NCBI GenBank assembly: GCA_035514535.1
Contig: DATKAZ010000048.1
Location: forward strand, 3,858-67,857
DNA from: XN24 sp035514535
GTDB lineage: Bacteria > Pseudomonadota > Gammaproteobacteria > Steroidobacterales > XN24
Direction of reading: 5' to 3'
DNA length: 64,000 bases
Part shown: positions 28,741-39,154 of the stretch, in pieces
Numbering within the stretch: position 1 is the stretch's first letter
Layout of the letters: the number at the start of each line of letters is the position of its first letter
The notes under the pieces: model-generated
What the model was told of the DNA's origin: nothing
Seen by the model: the letters and a program-made list of their open reading frames with translations, nothing else
Database searches by the model: none
Made by a program: the position numbers and the translations under genes

Positions 28741-30570
28741 CTAGCGAATTCCCAGCCCCGCCCTGTCGAGTACGCCGCTGCGCGGCGGCGGGCTGATGCT
28801 GCGGTCCGCCGGCTTCGGCCCATCGCCGAACAGGTGGGCGAACAACTCATCGAGGCCGAGGTAGGCATACGGCATCAGCGGCAGGTAGCGCGCGCCCAAC
28901 CCCGCCGGGCCGAGAAACGCATCGAAGTGCTGCACGCGCTCGATCTCCCAGTAGGCGAGATGCCGGCCGCCGTTCGCCCGCACCGCCGCCACGTAAGGGC
29001 GGCTGCTGAACGCCGCGGGCACCAGGCCGTCGGCGCCGCCGTGGATGATCAGCACCGGCCGTTCCGGCAGCTGTGCGCTGGCGCCCGTCTCCGCCACCGC
29101 CGCGCGCAAGGCCTCCGCCTCGGCGTGCCCCCCCGTCCACAATTCCCGCAGGCAGCGCTGCCCGGCGAGGAACGGGTCCGGCATCGCGAACCCGGCATCG
29201 AGCAGGCCGATCCCGCCCGTCGGCGCGACGCCGGTCGTATTCGCCCACCAGAGCGCGCGCTCCTCCGCACTCGCGGCGCGCGGCCGGAGCTTCTCGTCCA
29301 GCATCGCCAGGCCGAAGCCGCAGGGCATGACGTGTGCCGGCCGGCGCAAGTAGGACGATGCATAGGTCGCGCCCACCGCGCGCCAGATGTCGAAGCCGAC
29401 GTTGATCGCCGCCTGCTCGAGCGCCGCGAGATCGTGGCCCTCCGCAAGCAGCCGGTCGCGCACCTCGAGCGCGGCCGCCGCCGGGTCCGCGCCGGCGATG
29501 ACCCCCAGCTCCGCCAGCGAGGCGCAGCGCGCCGCGGCAGCCGCGGGGATCAGCGGGTTCGCATGGTAGAGCGGCCAGTCGCGTGCTTCCGGCAAGCCGA
29601 GCAGGCAGGGATGCAGCAACGCGGCCTCGGTCGCGATGTCGTACAGGGGCCGCGCGCCCGGCGCGGTGATGTTGGGCGCCACCGCGAGCCCGGCCGCGAA
29701 CAGCCGGTCGCTGTCCAGCTCGAGCGCGCGCAGCACGGCGCCTCCGCCGTTCGATACCGAGGCCGCGATGACGGTCGTGTTCTGCGGCGTGAACGGCGCG
29801 TGCGTGGGAAAAGCCCGGTCGAGCGCGTGCAGGCCGAACAGCGCCGCCTGGATCGCGTGCCGGCCCCAGTCCGCCTCCGGATGGTCACCGGAGTGGGCAT
29901 GCTTCATCGCCACCAGCGGCAGCGGGGACTCGACCGGCTGCGGCTCGAACGCGAGTCCCGCGCCGGCCGGGCCGCGCGTGCCGTCCAGCAGGGTGCCGGT
30001 GCCCGAGGCGCAATCGAAGTAGTCGCTGCCCGCACCCTTGTCGGTGTAGGCAACCGCGCAGCCGCGCGGCAGGCCGTAGCCGCCGGCCAGCGCGATCGGG
30101 CCGTACACGCCGCGCGAGCCTGACGCGGGCGCCACGAGGAGGCAGGGCCGGGCGAGATCGAAAGCATCCGGCACCTGCGCGAGGACGCGATGCGGTTGCT
30201 GTGCCCCGGCCACGAGCGCGAAAGCCTGGTACTCGCGCCCCGGCACCGCCGGTACGCCACCATAGAGGCTGCCGATGCCGCCCTGCGGATCGAGGTCCGC
30301 GATCCCCGTCCAGTTCGAGTGGATCGCGAGGCGGCGCAGCTCGGCCGCGGTCGGCGCGGCCGGATCGACAGGCATGGGCGCGGCCGAGCGCAGCCCGGCC
30401 AGGCCGAGACCAGCACTCAGCAGGTCGTCCTCGCCCGCATGATGCGTCTCGCGCACGGCGCCGGCGAGGAAGCCGGGCTCAGCCGGCATGAGCGCCGCCG
30501 GCGGGCGCGGCGCCGGCGCACACCCGGTAATCGCGAGCGAAATCGCCGCCACCAGCCATGGCCTCGGCAT
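28741..30570 (-). CDS. D-(-)-3-hydroxybutyrate oligomer hydrolase (lipoprotein)
   Basis: A 609-residue secreted enzyme that cuts 3-hydroxybutyrate oligomers, products of PHB depolymerase, to monomers. The N-terminus MPRPWLVAAISLAITGC is a lipoprotein signal with the lipid-bearing Cys17. Family motifs are YTDKGAGSDYFDCASGTGTL, AASVSNGGGAVLRALELD (Ser nucleophile near residue 271) and LIIHGGADGLVPAAFSSRPY (Asp region). It sits next to 3-hydroxybutyrate dehydrogenase and acetoacetyl-CoA synthetase, the next two steps. A PHB depolymerase or synthase is not in the window. Confidence 0.88.
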   Translation of the reverse strand: MPRPWLVAAISLAITGCAPAPRPPAALMPAEPGFLAGAVRETHHAGEDDLLSAGLGLAGLRSAAPMPVDPAAPTAAELRRLAIHSNWTGIADLDPQGGIGSLYGGVPAVPGREYQAFALVAGAQQPHRVLAQVPDAFDLARPCLLVAPASGSRGVYGPIALAGGYGLPRGCAVAYTDKGAGSDYFDCASGTGTLLDGTRGPAGAGLAFEPQPVESPLPLVAMKHAHSGDHPEADWGRHAIQAALFGLHALDRAFPTHAPFTPQNTTVIAASVSNGGGAVLRALELDSDRLFAAGLAVAPNITAPGARPLYDIATEAALLHPCLLGLPEARDWPLYHANPLIPAAAAARCASLAELGVIAGADPAAAALEVRDRLLAEGHDLAALEQAAINVGFDIWRAVGATYASSYLRRPAHVMPCGFGLAMLDEKLRPRAASAEERALWWANTTGVAPTGGIGLLDAGFAMPDPFLAGQRCLRELWTGGHAEAEALRAAVAETGASAQLPERPVLIIHGGADGLVPAAFSSRPYVAAVRANGGRHLAYWEIERVQHFDAFLGPAGLGARYLPLMPYAYLGLDELFAHLFGDGPKPADRSISPPPRSGVLDRAGLGIR

Positions 30571-30681
30571 CGTCCGACCCCCTGTACCAGTCTTTCCGCG
30601 AAGTTAGCACCTGATCATCATCGCGACCCCTGCACCTTCGTACAAGTCAGCTCGCCCCCTGCGGATGGTAGGCTTCCGGCC

Positions 30682-31446
30682 ATGCCACCGAGGACCATCC
30701 TGATCAGCGGCGCGGGCAGCGGCATCGGCGCGGGCATGGCCAAACACCTCGCCCGCGGCGGCCATCACCTGGTCGTCACGGACCTGGACGCCGGCGCCGC
30801 CGCAAGGGTCGCCGCGGCGATCGCGGACGCGGGCGGCAGCGCGGAGAGCCACACCCTCGACGTCAGCTCGCAGGCCGCCGTAGATGCGCTGCCCGGCGCG
30901 CTGTCCCGCCCGGTGGACGTACTGGTCAACAATGCCGGGCTGCAGCACGTCGCGCCGCTCGAGTCGTTCCCAATTGAGAAATGGGAACTGCTGGTGCAGG
31001 TCATGCTGATCGGCACGGCGCGCCTGACGCGCGCCCTCCTCCCGGGGATGCGTTCCGCCGGTTACGGGAGGATCGTGAATATCGGCTCGATCCATTCGCT
31101 GGTGGCCAGCAGGTACAAGAGCGCCTACGTCGCCGCCAAGCACGGCCTGCTCGGCTTCTCGAAGGTCGTCGCGCTGGAGACCGCTGATACCGATATCACC
31201 ATCAACACGATCTGCCCGACCTACGTGAAGACGCCGCTCGTGGACCGGCAGATCGCCGACCAGGCGCGCCAGCACGGCATCCCCGAGGAGCGCGTCGTCA
31301 GCGAGATCATGCTCAAGCCCATGCCGAAGGGCGTGTTCATCAGCTTCGAGGAGCTCGCGGGCATCGCCGAGTTCCTGCTCGGCCCGCACGCGCGCAACAT
31401 CACCGGGCAGGAGATCGTCGTCGACGGCGGCTGGACCGTGCAATGA
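30682..31446 (+). CDS. bdhA: 3-Hydroxybutyrate dehydrogenase (SDR family)
   Basis: A 254-residue NAD-dependent enzyme. It has ISGAGSGIGAGMAKHLARGG (cofactor loop), NNAGLQHVAPLESFPIEKW (a region typical of D-3-hydroxybutyrate dehydrogenases), SAYVAAKHGLLGFSKVVALE (Tyr and Lys), and the conserved TYVKTPLVDRQI loop. It oxidises D-3-hydroxybutyrate to acetoacetate. It is divergent from the oligomer hydrolase that provides its substrate, with 111 bases between. The repeat-rich stretch follows its stop. The start is ATG 30682; an open frame extends upstream but is not needed. Confidence 0.92.
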   Translation: MPPRTILISGAGSGIGAGMAKHLARGGHHLVVTDLDAGAAARVAAAIADAGGSAESHTLDVSSQAAVDALPGALSRPVDVLVNNAGLQHVAPLESFPIEKWELLVQVMLIGTARLTRALLPGMRSAGYGRIVNIGSIHSLVASRYKSAYVAAKHGLLGFSKVVALETADTDITINTICPTYVKTPLVDRQIADQARQHGIPEERVVSEIMLKPMPKGVFISFEELAGIAEFLLGPHARNITGQEIVVDGGWTVQ

Positions 31447-31559
31447 ACGGCGCGGCGGCGCTCGAGCTCGCCAGCCTGGTCGCGCATCATGCCTTTGACG
31501 AGCTGGACCACGGCAGCACGCCGTGACAGGCGCACCCGCCGGGACCGCGGGATCGGACC

Positions 31560-31590
31560 GGGGACATTGCTCCGCAGGAGCTGTGTCCCC
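31560..31590. repeat. GGGGACA palindrome B
   Basis: GGGGACATTGCTCC and GGAGCTGTGTCCCC face each other around GCA, with two mismatched positions. Same family as the palindromes at 28709, 31842 and 47520. It lies near the left edge of the stem-loop cluster after bdhA. Confidence 0.7.
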
Positions 31591-31841
31591 TTCTTCCCTG
31601 CTTCAAGGTAGGACCGCGGGACCGGACCGTCATAGGCCCGCTTCGCTCGGGAAGTCTTATCTCGCTCACCGGGCCTATGACGTCCCGATCCCGCTACGCC
31701 ATTGATGGGGCCGGCTTCGACGGCGCCAGCCCGGTCGATGCCGTAGCGGGGACGGGACGGCATAGGTCCACCGAGCGATATTGAAATTTTTTGAGTGAGG
31801 GGGACCTATGCCGGCGCGTCACCGCGGTCCCGGGCGAATAA

Positions 31842-31883
31842 GGGGACACAGCTTGAAAGCAGTGTCCCCCGAGCAGCGTCCCC
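31842..31883. repeat. GGGGACA palindrome C with extra half unit
   Basis: GGGGACACAGCTTG and AAAGCAGTGTCCCC form an imperfect 28-base palindrome (31842-31869), followed by a lone half unit GAGCAGCGTCCCC (31871-31883). AATAAGGGGACA at its left edge is the same as at the left edge of palindrome A. The palindrome-plus-half-unit layout recurs in copies A and D. Confidence 0.75.
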
Positions 31884-31953
31884 AACACGGCAGAGGGCCG
31901 GGCGGGCGAGTAGCTCATGATAATCTTTGCGCACTGGCAAGCTGGATCGCGAA

Positions 31954-33905
<1,952 letters not shown>

Positions 33906-33906
<1 letters not shown>

Positions 33907-35015
33907 TGGATTCCGCCGACAGCGCCAGCCTGCCGGTGACGCCGCTGGCGCGCTACCACGCCGAGCTGGCGCGCCTCGGCTGGTCCGCCGATCCGGTGCA
34001 GGAAGCCGTGGCAGCGCGCCTCGACGCGCTGCACGGCGCGCTGCTCGCCCGGCGGCCGCCGCGACGCCGGCTGTTGGCCCGGCCGGCGCGCGTCACGCCC
34101 GTGCGCGGCCTGTATATCTGGGGCGATACGGGGCGCGGCAAGACCTGGCTGGTCGACCTGTTCTACAAGTGCCTGCCGTTCCGCGACAAGATCCGGCGGC
34201 ATTTTCATCGCTTCATGGCCGACGTGCACGGCGACCTGCAAAGGCACAGGGATCACGCCGACCCGCTGGCACTCGTCGCGGACGGCCTCGCCAACCGCGC
34301 CAGGATCATCTGCTTCGACGAGTTCTTCGTCTCGGATATCGCCGACGCGATGATCCTCGGCAGACTGTTCGAGAAGCTGTTCGCGCGCGGCGTCACGCTC
34401 GTCGCAACCTCGAACGTCCCACCGCACGAGCTGTACCGGGACGGCTTGCAACGCGCCCGCTTCCTGCCCGCGATCGGGCAGCTCGAGCAACACACGGACG
34501 TCGTGCACATGGACGGGGCGGTGGACTACCGCCTGCGCCTGCTGGAGCGCGCCGAGATCTATCACGCGCCGCTCGACGACGCGGCCGAGGCCGGGCTGCA
34601 GGCCTTCTTCGCAGCCGCAGCGCCCGCGGATACACACAACCGCGGACCGCTCAGGGTGCTGGGCCGCGAGATCCCCGTGCGCTGCCGCGCCGACGGCGTC
34701 GCGTGGTTCGAGTTCGCATGCATCTGCAGCGGGCCGCGCAGCCCGGCCGATTACATCGAGATCGCGCGCAGTTTCCACACCGTGCTGGTCGCCGGCGTGC
34801 CGCAGTTCACGCCGGACCTCGAGAACGAGGCGCGCAGGTTCATCGCCCTCGTGGACGAGTTCTACGACCGCAACGTCAAGCTGATCCTCTCGGCCGCCGT
34901 GCCGCTCGACGCCCTGTACCGCGGCCTGCACCTGCGGTTCGAGTTCAGGCGCGCCGCAAGCCGGCTCGAGGAGATGCGCTCGCACACCTATCTGGCGCGG
35001 CCTCACCTGCCCTGA
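33906..35015 (+). CDS. zapE: Cell division ATPase ZapE (AFG1 family)
   Basis: A 369-residue P-loop ATPase. Walker A is GDTGRGKT after LYIW, Walker B is IICFDEFFVSDIADAMIL, and RRHFHRFMADVH and VTLVATSNVPPHELYRDGLQ are AFG1/ZapE signatures. In E. coli ZapE acts at the division ring under stress and low oxygen; eukaryotic AFG1 helps mitochondrial protein quality control. The ATG overlaps the acetoacetyl-CoA synthetase stop by one base, so the two are coupled. The functional link is unclear. Confidence 0.93.
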
Positions 35016-35042
35016 CGGCCAGCGATCACGTCCATCCGGGAC

Positions 35043-37940
35043 TCAGGGCAGCTTCACGGGCTGGCTGGTCCCCATCCCCGGGGCGAGCACGAGGGCATTC
35101 TCGAGCACCCGGGCCGCGCCGAGCTGCGCCGCGCGGAAGGCCGGCGCATGCGCGAACAAAATGACCTGGCCGCGTCCGACCGCCTCGCGCGTGACCCAGG
35201 CCGAAGATGCAATGCGCTCGCGCGCCTCCGGCCACAGCACCCCTGACATGCGCACGCGCAGCTCGTGTTTTTCGGGTACGGGTGCCCAGTTCAGCGTTCC
35301 GCCTTCAGCGTCCGCCGGATTGTAGACGCCGACGCGGAATGGCGACTCGACGGGCGGGGCCGCCATGAGCACGGGCGAGTCGGAAAACAGCACGGGCAAC
35401 ACCGGTCCCGTGCCGGCCGCCAGCCAGTGCGCCGTGTCGACGCGTGTCCCGACGATTGCGCCGGACGGCATCAGCAGACCCTGCCAGGCGTCGATGCGCT
35501 CGCGCTGCTCCGGCTCGGCCGGGTCCTGCTCTCCTTCCCACGGGTACTTCGCATCGGTCGTGGCGATATTCCCCCAGATCACGTCGCTCGCCGGCAAGGG
35601 CTGCGCTGCGAGCCACTCACGGTGGATGGCGTCCTGGTAGGGCGCGAGTTCCTCGCCGATGACGGTCTCCAGCGTGCGCGTGGCGACGAGCGGTTCCTCC
35701 GCGTCCATCAGGGCACGCGCGGAATTGCCGACTGCTACCAGCGTCCCCCCGGCGCGCACCCAGTCGCCAAGCGCGGCCATCAGCGCTGGCGGCAGCTCGG
35801 TGCTGCCCCAGCGCTCCGGCAGGTAGAGGACGTTGTAGCGCCGCAGGTCGAACGCGTCGATGCGATTTTCGTCGAGGTGGCTGTGGCGGATACCTAGGCG
35901 GTGGTCGAGCAGGTACCAGGTCGCACCGAAGTCCAGCATGTTGTTGCGGCCGCGCGAAAGCAGCGCGATGTTCGGCTTCGTCAGGAGGCGCCACTGGCGC
36001 CCACCGAGGTCCGCGAGCACGCCCGGCGCGCGGCCGTGCGTCACCTCGTGCAGCACGATATCGAGCTCGCGCGCGAGGGCGCGGGCCTCGTCCTGCCAGT
36101 CGTCGCGCCCGCGGTTGTCGTTGCGCGTCAGGGCGATCGAGCCGATCGGCAGCGCATGGTCGTCCAGCCTCGAGGGCTCGCCGTTCGCACGCACGTAAAA
36201 GCCGCGCTCCATCATGCGCCCGGCGAATGCGAGCGCGCGGTCGTCCGCGCCGGACACCGCCAGGGCGATCAACTGCTTGCCCGTACCCGCGACCGTCGCG
36301 GCCGGCGTCGCATCGTCGAGATCCACGGGCTGCAGGCCGGCCTCGAGGTGTTGCGGCACGGTCAGCGCCTCGAGCCCGAACATCATCGAGATATTCCAGG
36401 CGGTGGTGTCGTAGATCGTGCTGCGACCGTACTTCAGCACCCGTTCGCGTTCATTGGCCAGGGCGGCCGCCGACATGCGCGGATCGAACTCGAACATCGC
36501 GGCGAGCAGGCGTGCTTCCGGCTGGCGGTTGCGCAACACGATGCTGCCCGCGGGCAGCGCGTGATTGCGCAGCTCGCGCCCCAGCTGGTCGAAGGCCGTG
36601 CCCACGCGCAGCTCGCGCTCGAGCCGATGGACCTCGAAGCCCTGGATGCGCAGCAGGTCGAGCAGGTCGGCCAGGCGACCGCCGTTCGCGGTCGGCAGGA
36701 TCACGAAACTGCGATCACCGTACGGCCCGCGCGGCGAGCTCACCTCGGCGCGGTCGTTGCTGAAGTTCTCGAGCATCGTGCTGCGCTCGCGCCGCAGCGT
36801 CTCGAGGTTGGCGAAGGACGAGATCACCTGGTGATGCACGGCCTGCTTGTAGCTCAGCAGGTTGGCCGGGCGCTGCACGCCGTCCTCGGCGATGCGTGCC
36901 TGCTCGTAAAGGATTCCTTGTGCGCCGCGCAGGCTCGCCCAGAGGTCCGAGTAGCCCGGGTACCAGTCCTCGAACCATTCGCCCGTGTAGTAAGGGTAGC
37001 CGTAGCGGTCGAACGCCCGGCCCTGGTCGGTCGCGAACAGCTCCCCCAGTTCCTTGCGGTATGGCGGGAGGTGCAGGTTGTTGGGCTCGCGCGCCGGCGA
37101 GAACAGGTGCGTGTCCTGGGAGCCCATCTCGTGCGCGTCGACGAACAGCAGCGGCCGCCAGGCGGATACTGCCTTGATGCGCCCGCGTGTCTCGGGGTGG
37201 CGGGCGTAGATCCAGTCGCGGTTCAGGTCGAACAGGTAATGGTTGCCGCGCCCGTAGGGCCAGTAACCGGCATGGAGCACAGACTGGTCGTCCACGCTGG
37301 GCTGTGTGCCGCGGCTCTCGGCCAGGCCCTTGACGAACCGTGCCCTTCCGTCGGGGTTCATGCTCGGATCGACGATCACGACGAGTTCTTCGAGCAGCCG
37401 GGTGGTGGCCTCAGAGCGGTCGGCGGCGAGATGATGGATCACCGCGAGCGCCGCGTCCGAGCCGGAGCTCTCGTTGCCGTGAATGGAATACCCCAGCCAG
37501 GCGACGCCGGGCAGGTCGGCGACGAGCCGCGCGCGGCGCGCGCTGTCGAGGCCGCGCGGGTCCGCGAGTTCGGCCATGCCGGCCTGAATCTCGGCGCTGC
37601 GCGCCACGTTGGCCGGGCTCGAGATAACGAGATAGACGAGGGGGCGGCCCTCGTAGCTGCGCGCGTATTCCACCAACTGCACGCGTGGCGACGCTGCGGC
37701 CACGGCTCGCGCGTAGGCGACGATCTGCTCCGGCGTCGCGGTGCGCTGCCCCGTCTCGAAACCCAGCAACGCGTCGGGCGCCGGGATCGCGGGGTCGTGG
37801 TCGGCCCCCGCGGGATAGATCGACTCCGCGTACTCGAGCCCCGCCAACGGCGACGGCGCGGGGTCCGGGTAAGGGGTCTGGGTTGCTGCGGCCGCAATGC
37901 AGAACGGCAGGGCCAGCAGCAAGTACATCGATCGGATCAT
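35043..37940 (-). CDS. Secreted M14-family zinc carboxypeptidase, large
   Basis: A 965-residue protein with a signal peptide (MIRSMYLLLALPFCIAAAA). The N-terminal 340 residues are an M14 peptidase domain: HGNESSG (His and Glu zinc ligands, in GYSIHGNESSG), MNPDGR (substrate Arg), FVDAHEMGSQDTHLF (third zinc ligand) and a late GILYEQA with the catalytic Glu. About 600 residues follow with no domain I recognise, except glutamine-amidotransferase-like pieces (GTLVAVGNSARALM). It probably trims peptides in the periplasm or outside. The ATG at 37940 follows AGGAAG by eight bases. Its upstream region lies in an inverted-repeat element. Confidence 0.85.
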   Translation of the reverse strand: MIRSMYLLLALPFCIAAAATQTPYPDPAPSPLAGLEYAESIYPAGADHDPAIPAPDALLGFETGQRTATPEQIVAYARAVAAASPRVQLVEYARSYEGRPLVYLVISSPANVARSAEIQAGMAELADPRGLDSARRARLVADLPGVAWLGYSIHGNESSGSDAALAVIHHLAADRSEATTRLLEELVVIVDPSMNPDGRARFVKGLAESRGTQPSVDDQSVLHAGYWPYGRGNHYLFDLNRDWIYARHPETRGRIKAVSAWRPLLFVDAHEMGSQDTHLFSPAREPNNLHLPPYRKELGELFATDQGRAFDRYGYPYYTGEWFEDWYPGYSDLWASLRGAQGILYEQARIAEDGVQRPANLLSYKQAVHHQVISSFANLETLRRERSTMLENFSNDRAEVSSPRGPYGDRSFVILPTANGGRLADLLDLLRIQGFEVHRLERELRVGTAFDQLGRELRNHALPAGSIVLRNRQPEARLLAAMFEFDPRMSAAALANERERVLKYGRSTIYDTTAWNISMMFGLEALTVPQHLEAGLQPVDLDDATPAATVAGTGKQLIALAVSGADDRALAFAGRMMERGFYVRANGEPSRLDDHALPIGSIALTRNDNRGRDDWQDEARALARELDIVLHEVTHGRAPGVLADLGGRQWRLLTKPNIALLSRGRNNMLDFGATWYLLDHRLGIRHSHLDENRIDAFDLRRYNVLYLPERWGSTELPPALMAALGDWVRAGGTLVAVGNSARALMDAEEPLVATRTLETVIGEELAPYQDAIHREWLAAQPLPASDVIWGNIATTDAKYPWEGEQDPAEPEQRERIDAWQGLLMPSGAIVGTRVDTAHWLAAGTGPVLPVLFSDSPVLMAAPPVESPFRVGVYNPADAEGGTLNWAPVPEKHELRVRMSGVLWPEARERIASSAWVTREAVGRGQVILFAHAPAFRAAQLGAARVLENALVLAPGMGTSQPVKLP

Positions 37941-37961
37941 CAGCAAGGCTTCCTGTTTCTC

Positions 37962-38205
37962 GGGTCGGACCGAGTTATCTAGTTGTTTTTTAAAATATTA
38001 ATAGCGAAATAGGGCCTGGTTTTTGGTGTTAGAGCAGCGAATTTGCCGCGAAATCGCCCCTCTAAGACCGACGTTTGCAGTCCCGGAATCCATCCGCTCG
38101 TTAGAAAGCAATTTATGGGCGAAAATCATGCTTCTAAGGATCGTAACCCACCCAAGAATCGGCATAAACAAAATATATTTCAATAATTTACTCTGGTCCG
38201 ACCCC
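37962..38205. repeat. AT-rich element bounded by inverted repeats
   Basis: GGGTCGGACCGAGTTA (37962-37977) faces GGGTCGGACCAGAGTAAA on the other strand (38187-38204), differing by one inserted base and the last positions. The 210 bases between are strikingly AT-rich (for example TTTTTTAAAATATTAATA and AAAATATATTTCAATAAT) in an otherwise GC-rich window. No transposase or convincing gene lies inside. It resembles a small non-autonomous mobile element. It separates the M14 peptidase gene from the membrane-protein gene, whose last codons and stop lie in it. Confidence 0.6.
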
Positions 38206-39123
38206 ACTATGAACAGTTGAGAAAAGGCCCAGGCCGATGTATTTCTGGCAGACGAACTCGGCGTAGCGTGGCGAGAAGTAGTAACCGACGGAGAACACCC
38301 GGCCGCCACGCAGCACCTTTTCTTCGCGGTCGGGCAACAGCGTTCGCACGGCCTCGACCTGGCGGTCACTCTGCGGCACGATCAGCACTTCGTGGAGCGG
38401 TGCCTCGGCATCCTCGCCGACAATATATTGCCTGAGCATGCCGACGACCTCCTCGAGCGCCACGGATTCCTGCCAGGTGACGCGCGCGTCCGACTCGCTC
38501 AATACGCGCAGCACGTCGATCAGCTGGCCCGCCTGCTTTGCCGGCGGGCGCAGTTTGAGATACTCCGCGACACTCTTGCGCAGCGTCATGAGATCCACGG
38601 CCGGCCCGCTGCCGTCCGCGGTAGGTTCCGCGAGCCGCCACTCGTGCGCGAACGCTCGGATCATTACGGCCTCACGCTCGTCGATATGTCCGTCGACCGA
38701 CGCAAGTTCATGCAGGATGCGCAGTATCTGCTCCGCACCCTTGGGTTGCACGAACTGCTTGATCAGGTCCGTCGACTCCCTGCGTTCCAGCTTCAGGGCA
38801 CGCTGGAACAGGTGCCGGAAACCCCGGTCGCGCAGCTCCGCCACCCAGAGCCCGCTGCCGACCAGCACGAATACGATGGCGGCGATGATGCTGATCACCA
38901 TCTTGGCCGCACCCGCCGGGCTTTGATCGATGAGCAGGAACAGGACGAGGAACGGGATCGCGTTGAACAAGCCGAGCAGCGCGGCGACGATCGACACACT
39001 CTCCGCGACCTCGCGCACCGTGCGACGCTTCCAGAGCTTGTTGATGATCAGGTAGTTGGTGACCAGCGAGAGCACGATGCTGATCGCCACCAGGAATTCC
39101 ACGAAGCCGACGAAGACATTCAC
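38188..39123 (-). CDS. Uncharacterised membrane protein
   Basis: A 311-residue protein with three likely membrane helices near the N-terminus (FVEFLVAISIVLSLVTNYLI; IVAALLGLFNAIPFLVLFLL; MVISIIAAIVFVLVGSGLWV) and a cytosolic part of about 200 residues that includes a TerB-like helical piece (LHELASVDGHIDEREAVMIR). I do not recognise the family. It starts with a GTG at 39123 with GGAGG upstream, 31 bases after the kinase gene. The last residues (SGVGPE and stop) are encoded by one arm of the inverted-repeat element, so its tail may have been altered by insertion. Confidence 0.6.
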   Translation of the reverse strand: MNVFVGFVEFLVAISIVLSLVTNYLIINKLWKRRTVREVAESVSIVAALLGLFNAIPFLVLFLLIDQSPAGAAKMVISIIAAIVFVLVGSGLWVAELRDRGFRHLFQRALKLERRESTDLIKQFVQPKGAEQILRILHELASVDGHIDEREAVMIRAFAHEWRLAEPTADGSGPAVDLMTLRKSVAEYLKLRPPAKQAGQLIDVLRVLSESDARVTWQESVALEEVVGMLRQYIVGEDAEAPLHEVLIVPQSDRQVEAVRTLLPDREEKVLRGGRVFSVGYYFSPRYAEFVCQKYIGLGLFSTVHSGVGPE

Positions 39124-39154
39124 AGGGCACCTCCGGCAAGACCCTGCGCGCAAG

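Larger units (their letters stand above)
31447..31953. repeat. 507-bp gene-free stretch made of nested stem-loops
   Basis: I see no gene here. From 31537 the stretch is a chain of inverted repeats. Outer arms CGCCGGGACCGCGG (31537-31550) and its complement with one extra C (31822-31836) enclose a GGGGACA palindrome (31560-31590) and three stem-loops: arms GTCATAGGCCCG (31629-31640/31670-31681, perfect), GTCCCGATCCCGCTACG (31682-31698/31742-31758, 15 of 17) and CGGCATAGGTCC (31758-31769/31802-31813, perfect). A further GGGGACA palindrome and half unit follow (31842-31883). The first 90 bases and the last 70 hold nothing I recognise besides the next gene's start. Confidence 0.75.

Noticed and set aside
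28687..31883. A CRISPR array, considered because of repeated palindromes
   Set aside because: Units are unequal in length and spacing, spacers are absent, and no cas gene is present.
35901..37982. A 693-codon plus-strand frame opposite the M14 peptidase
   Set aside because: The M14 zinc and catalytic motifs on the other strand decide the coding direction.
37998..38369. A 123-codon minus-strand frame through the AT-rich element
   Set aside because: It reads out of frame through the membrane-protein gene and then the AT-rich core, with no motif; likely chance.
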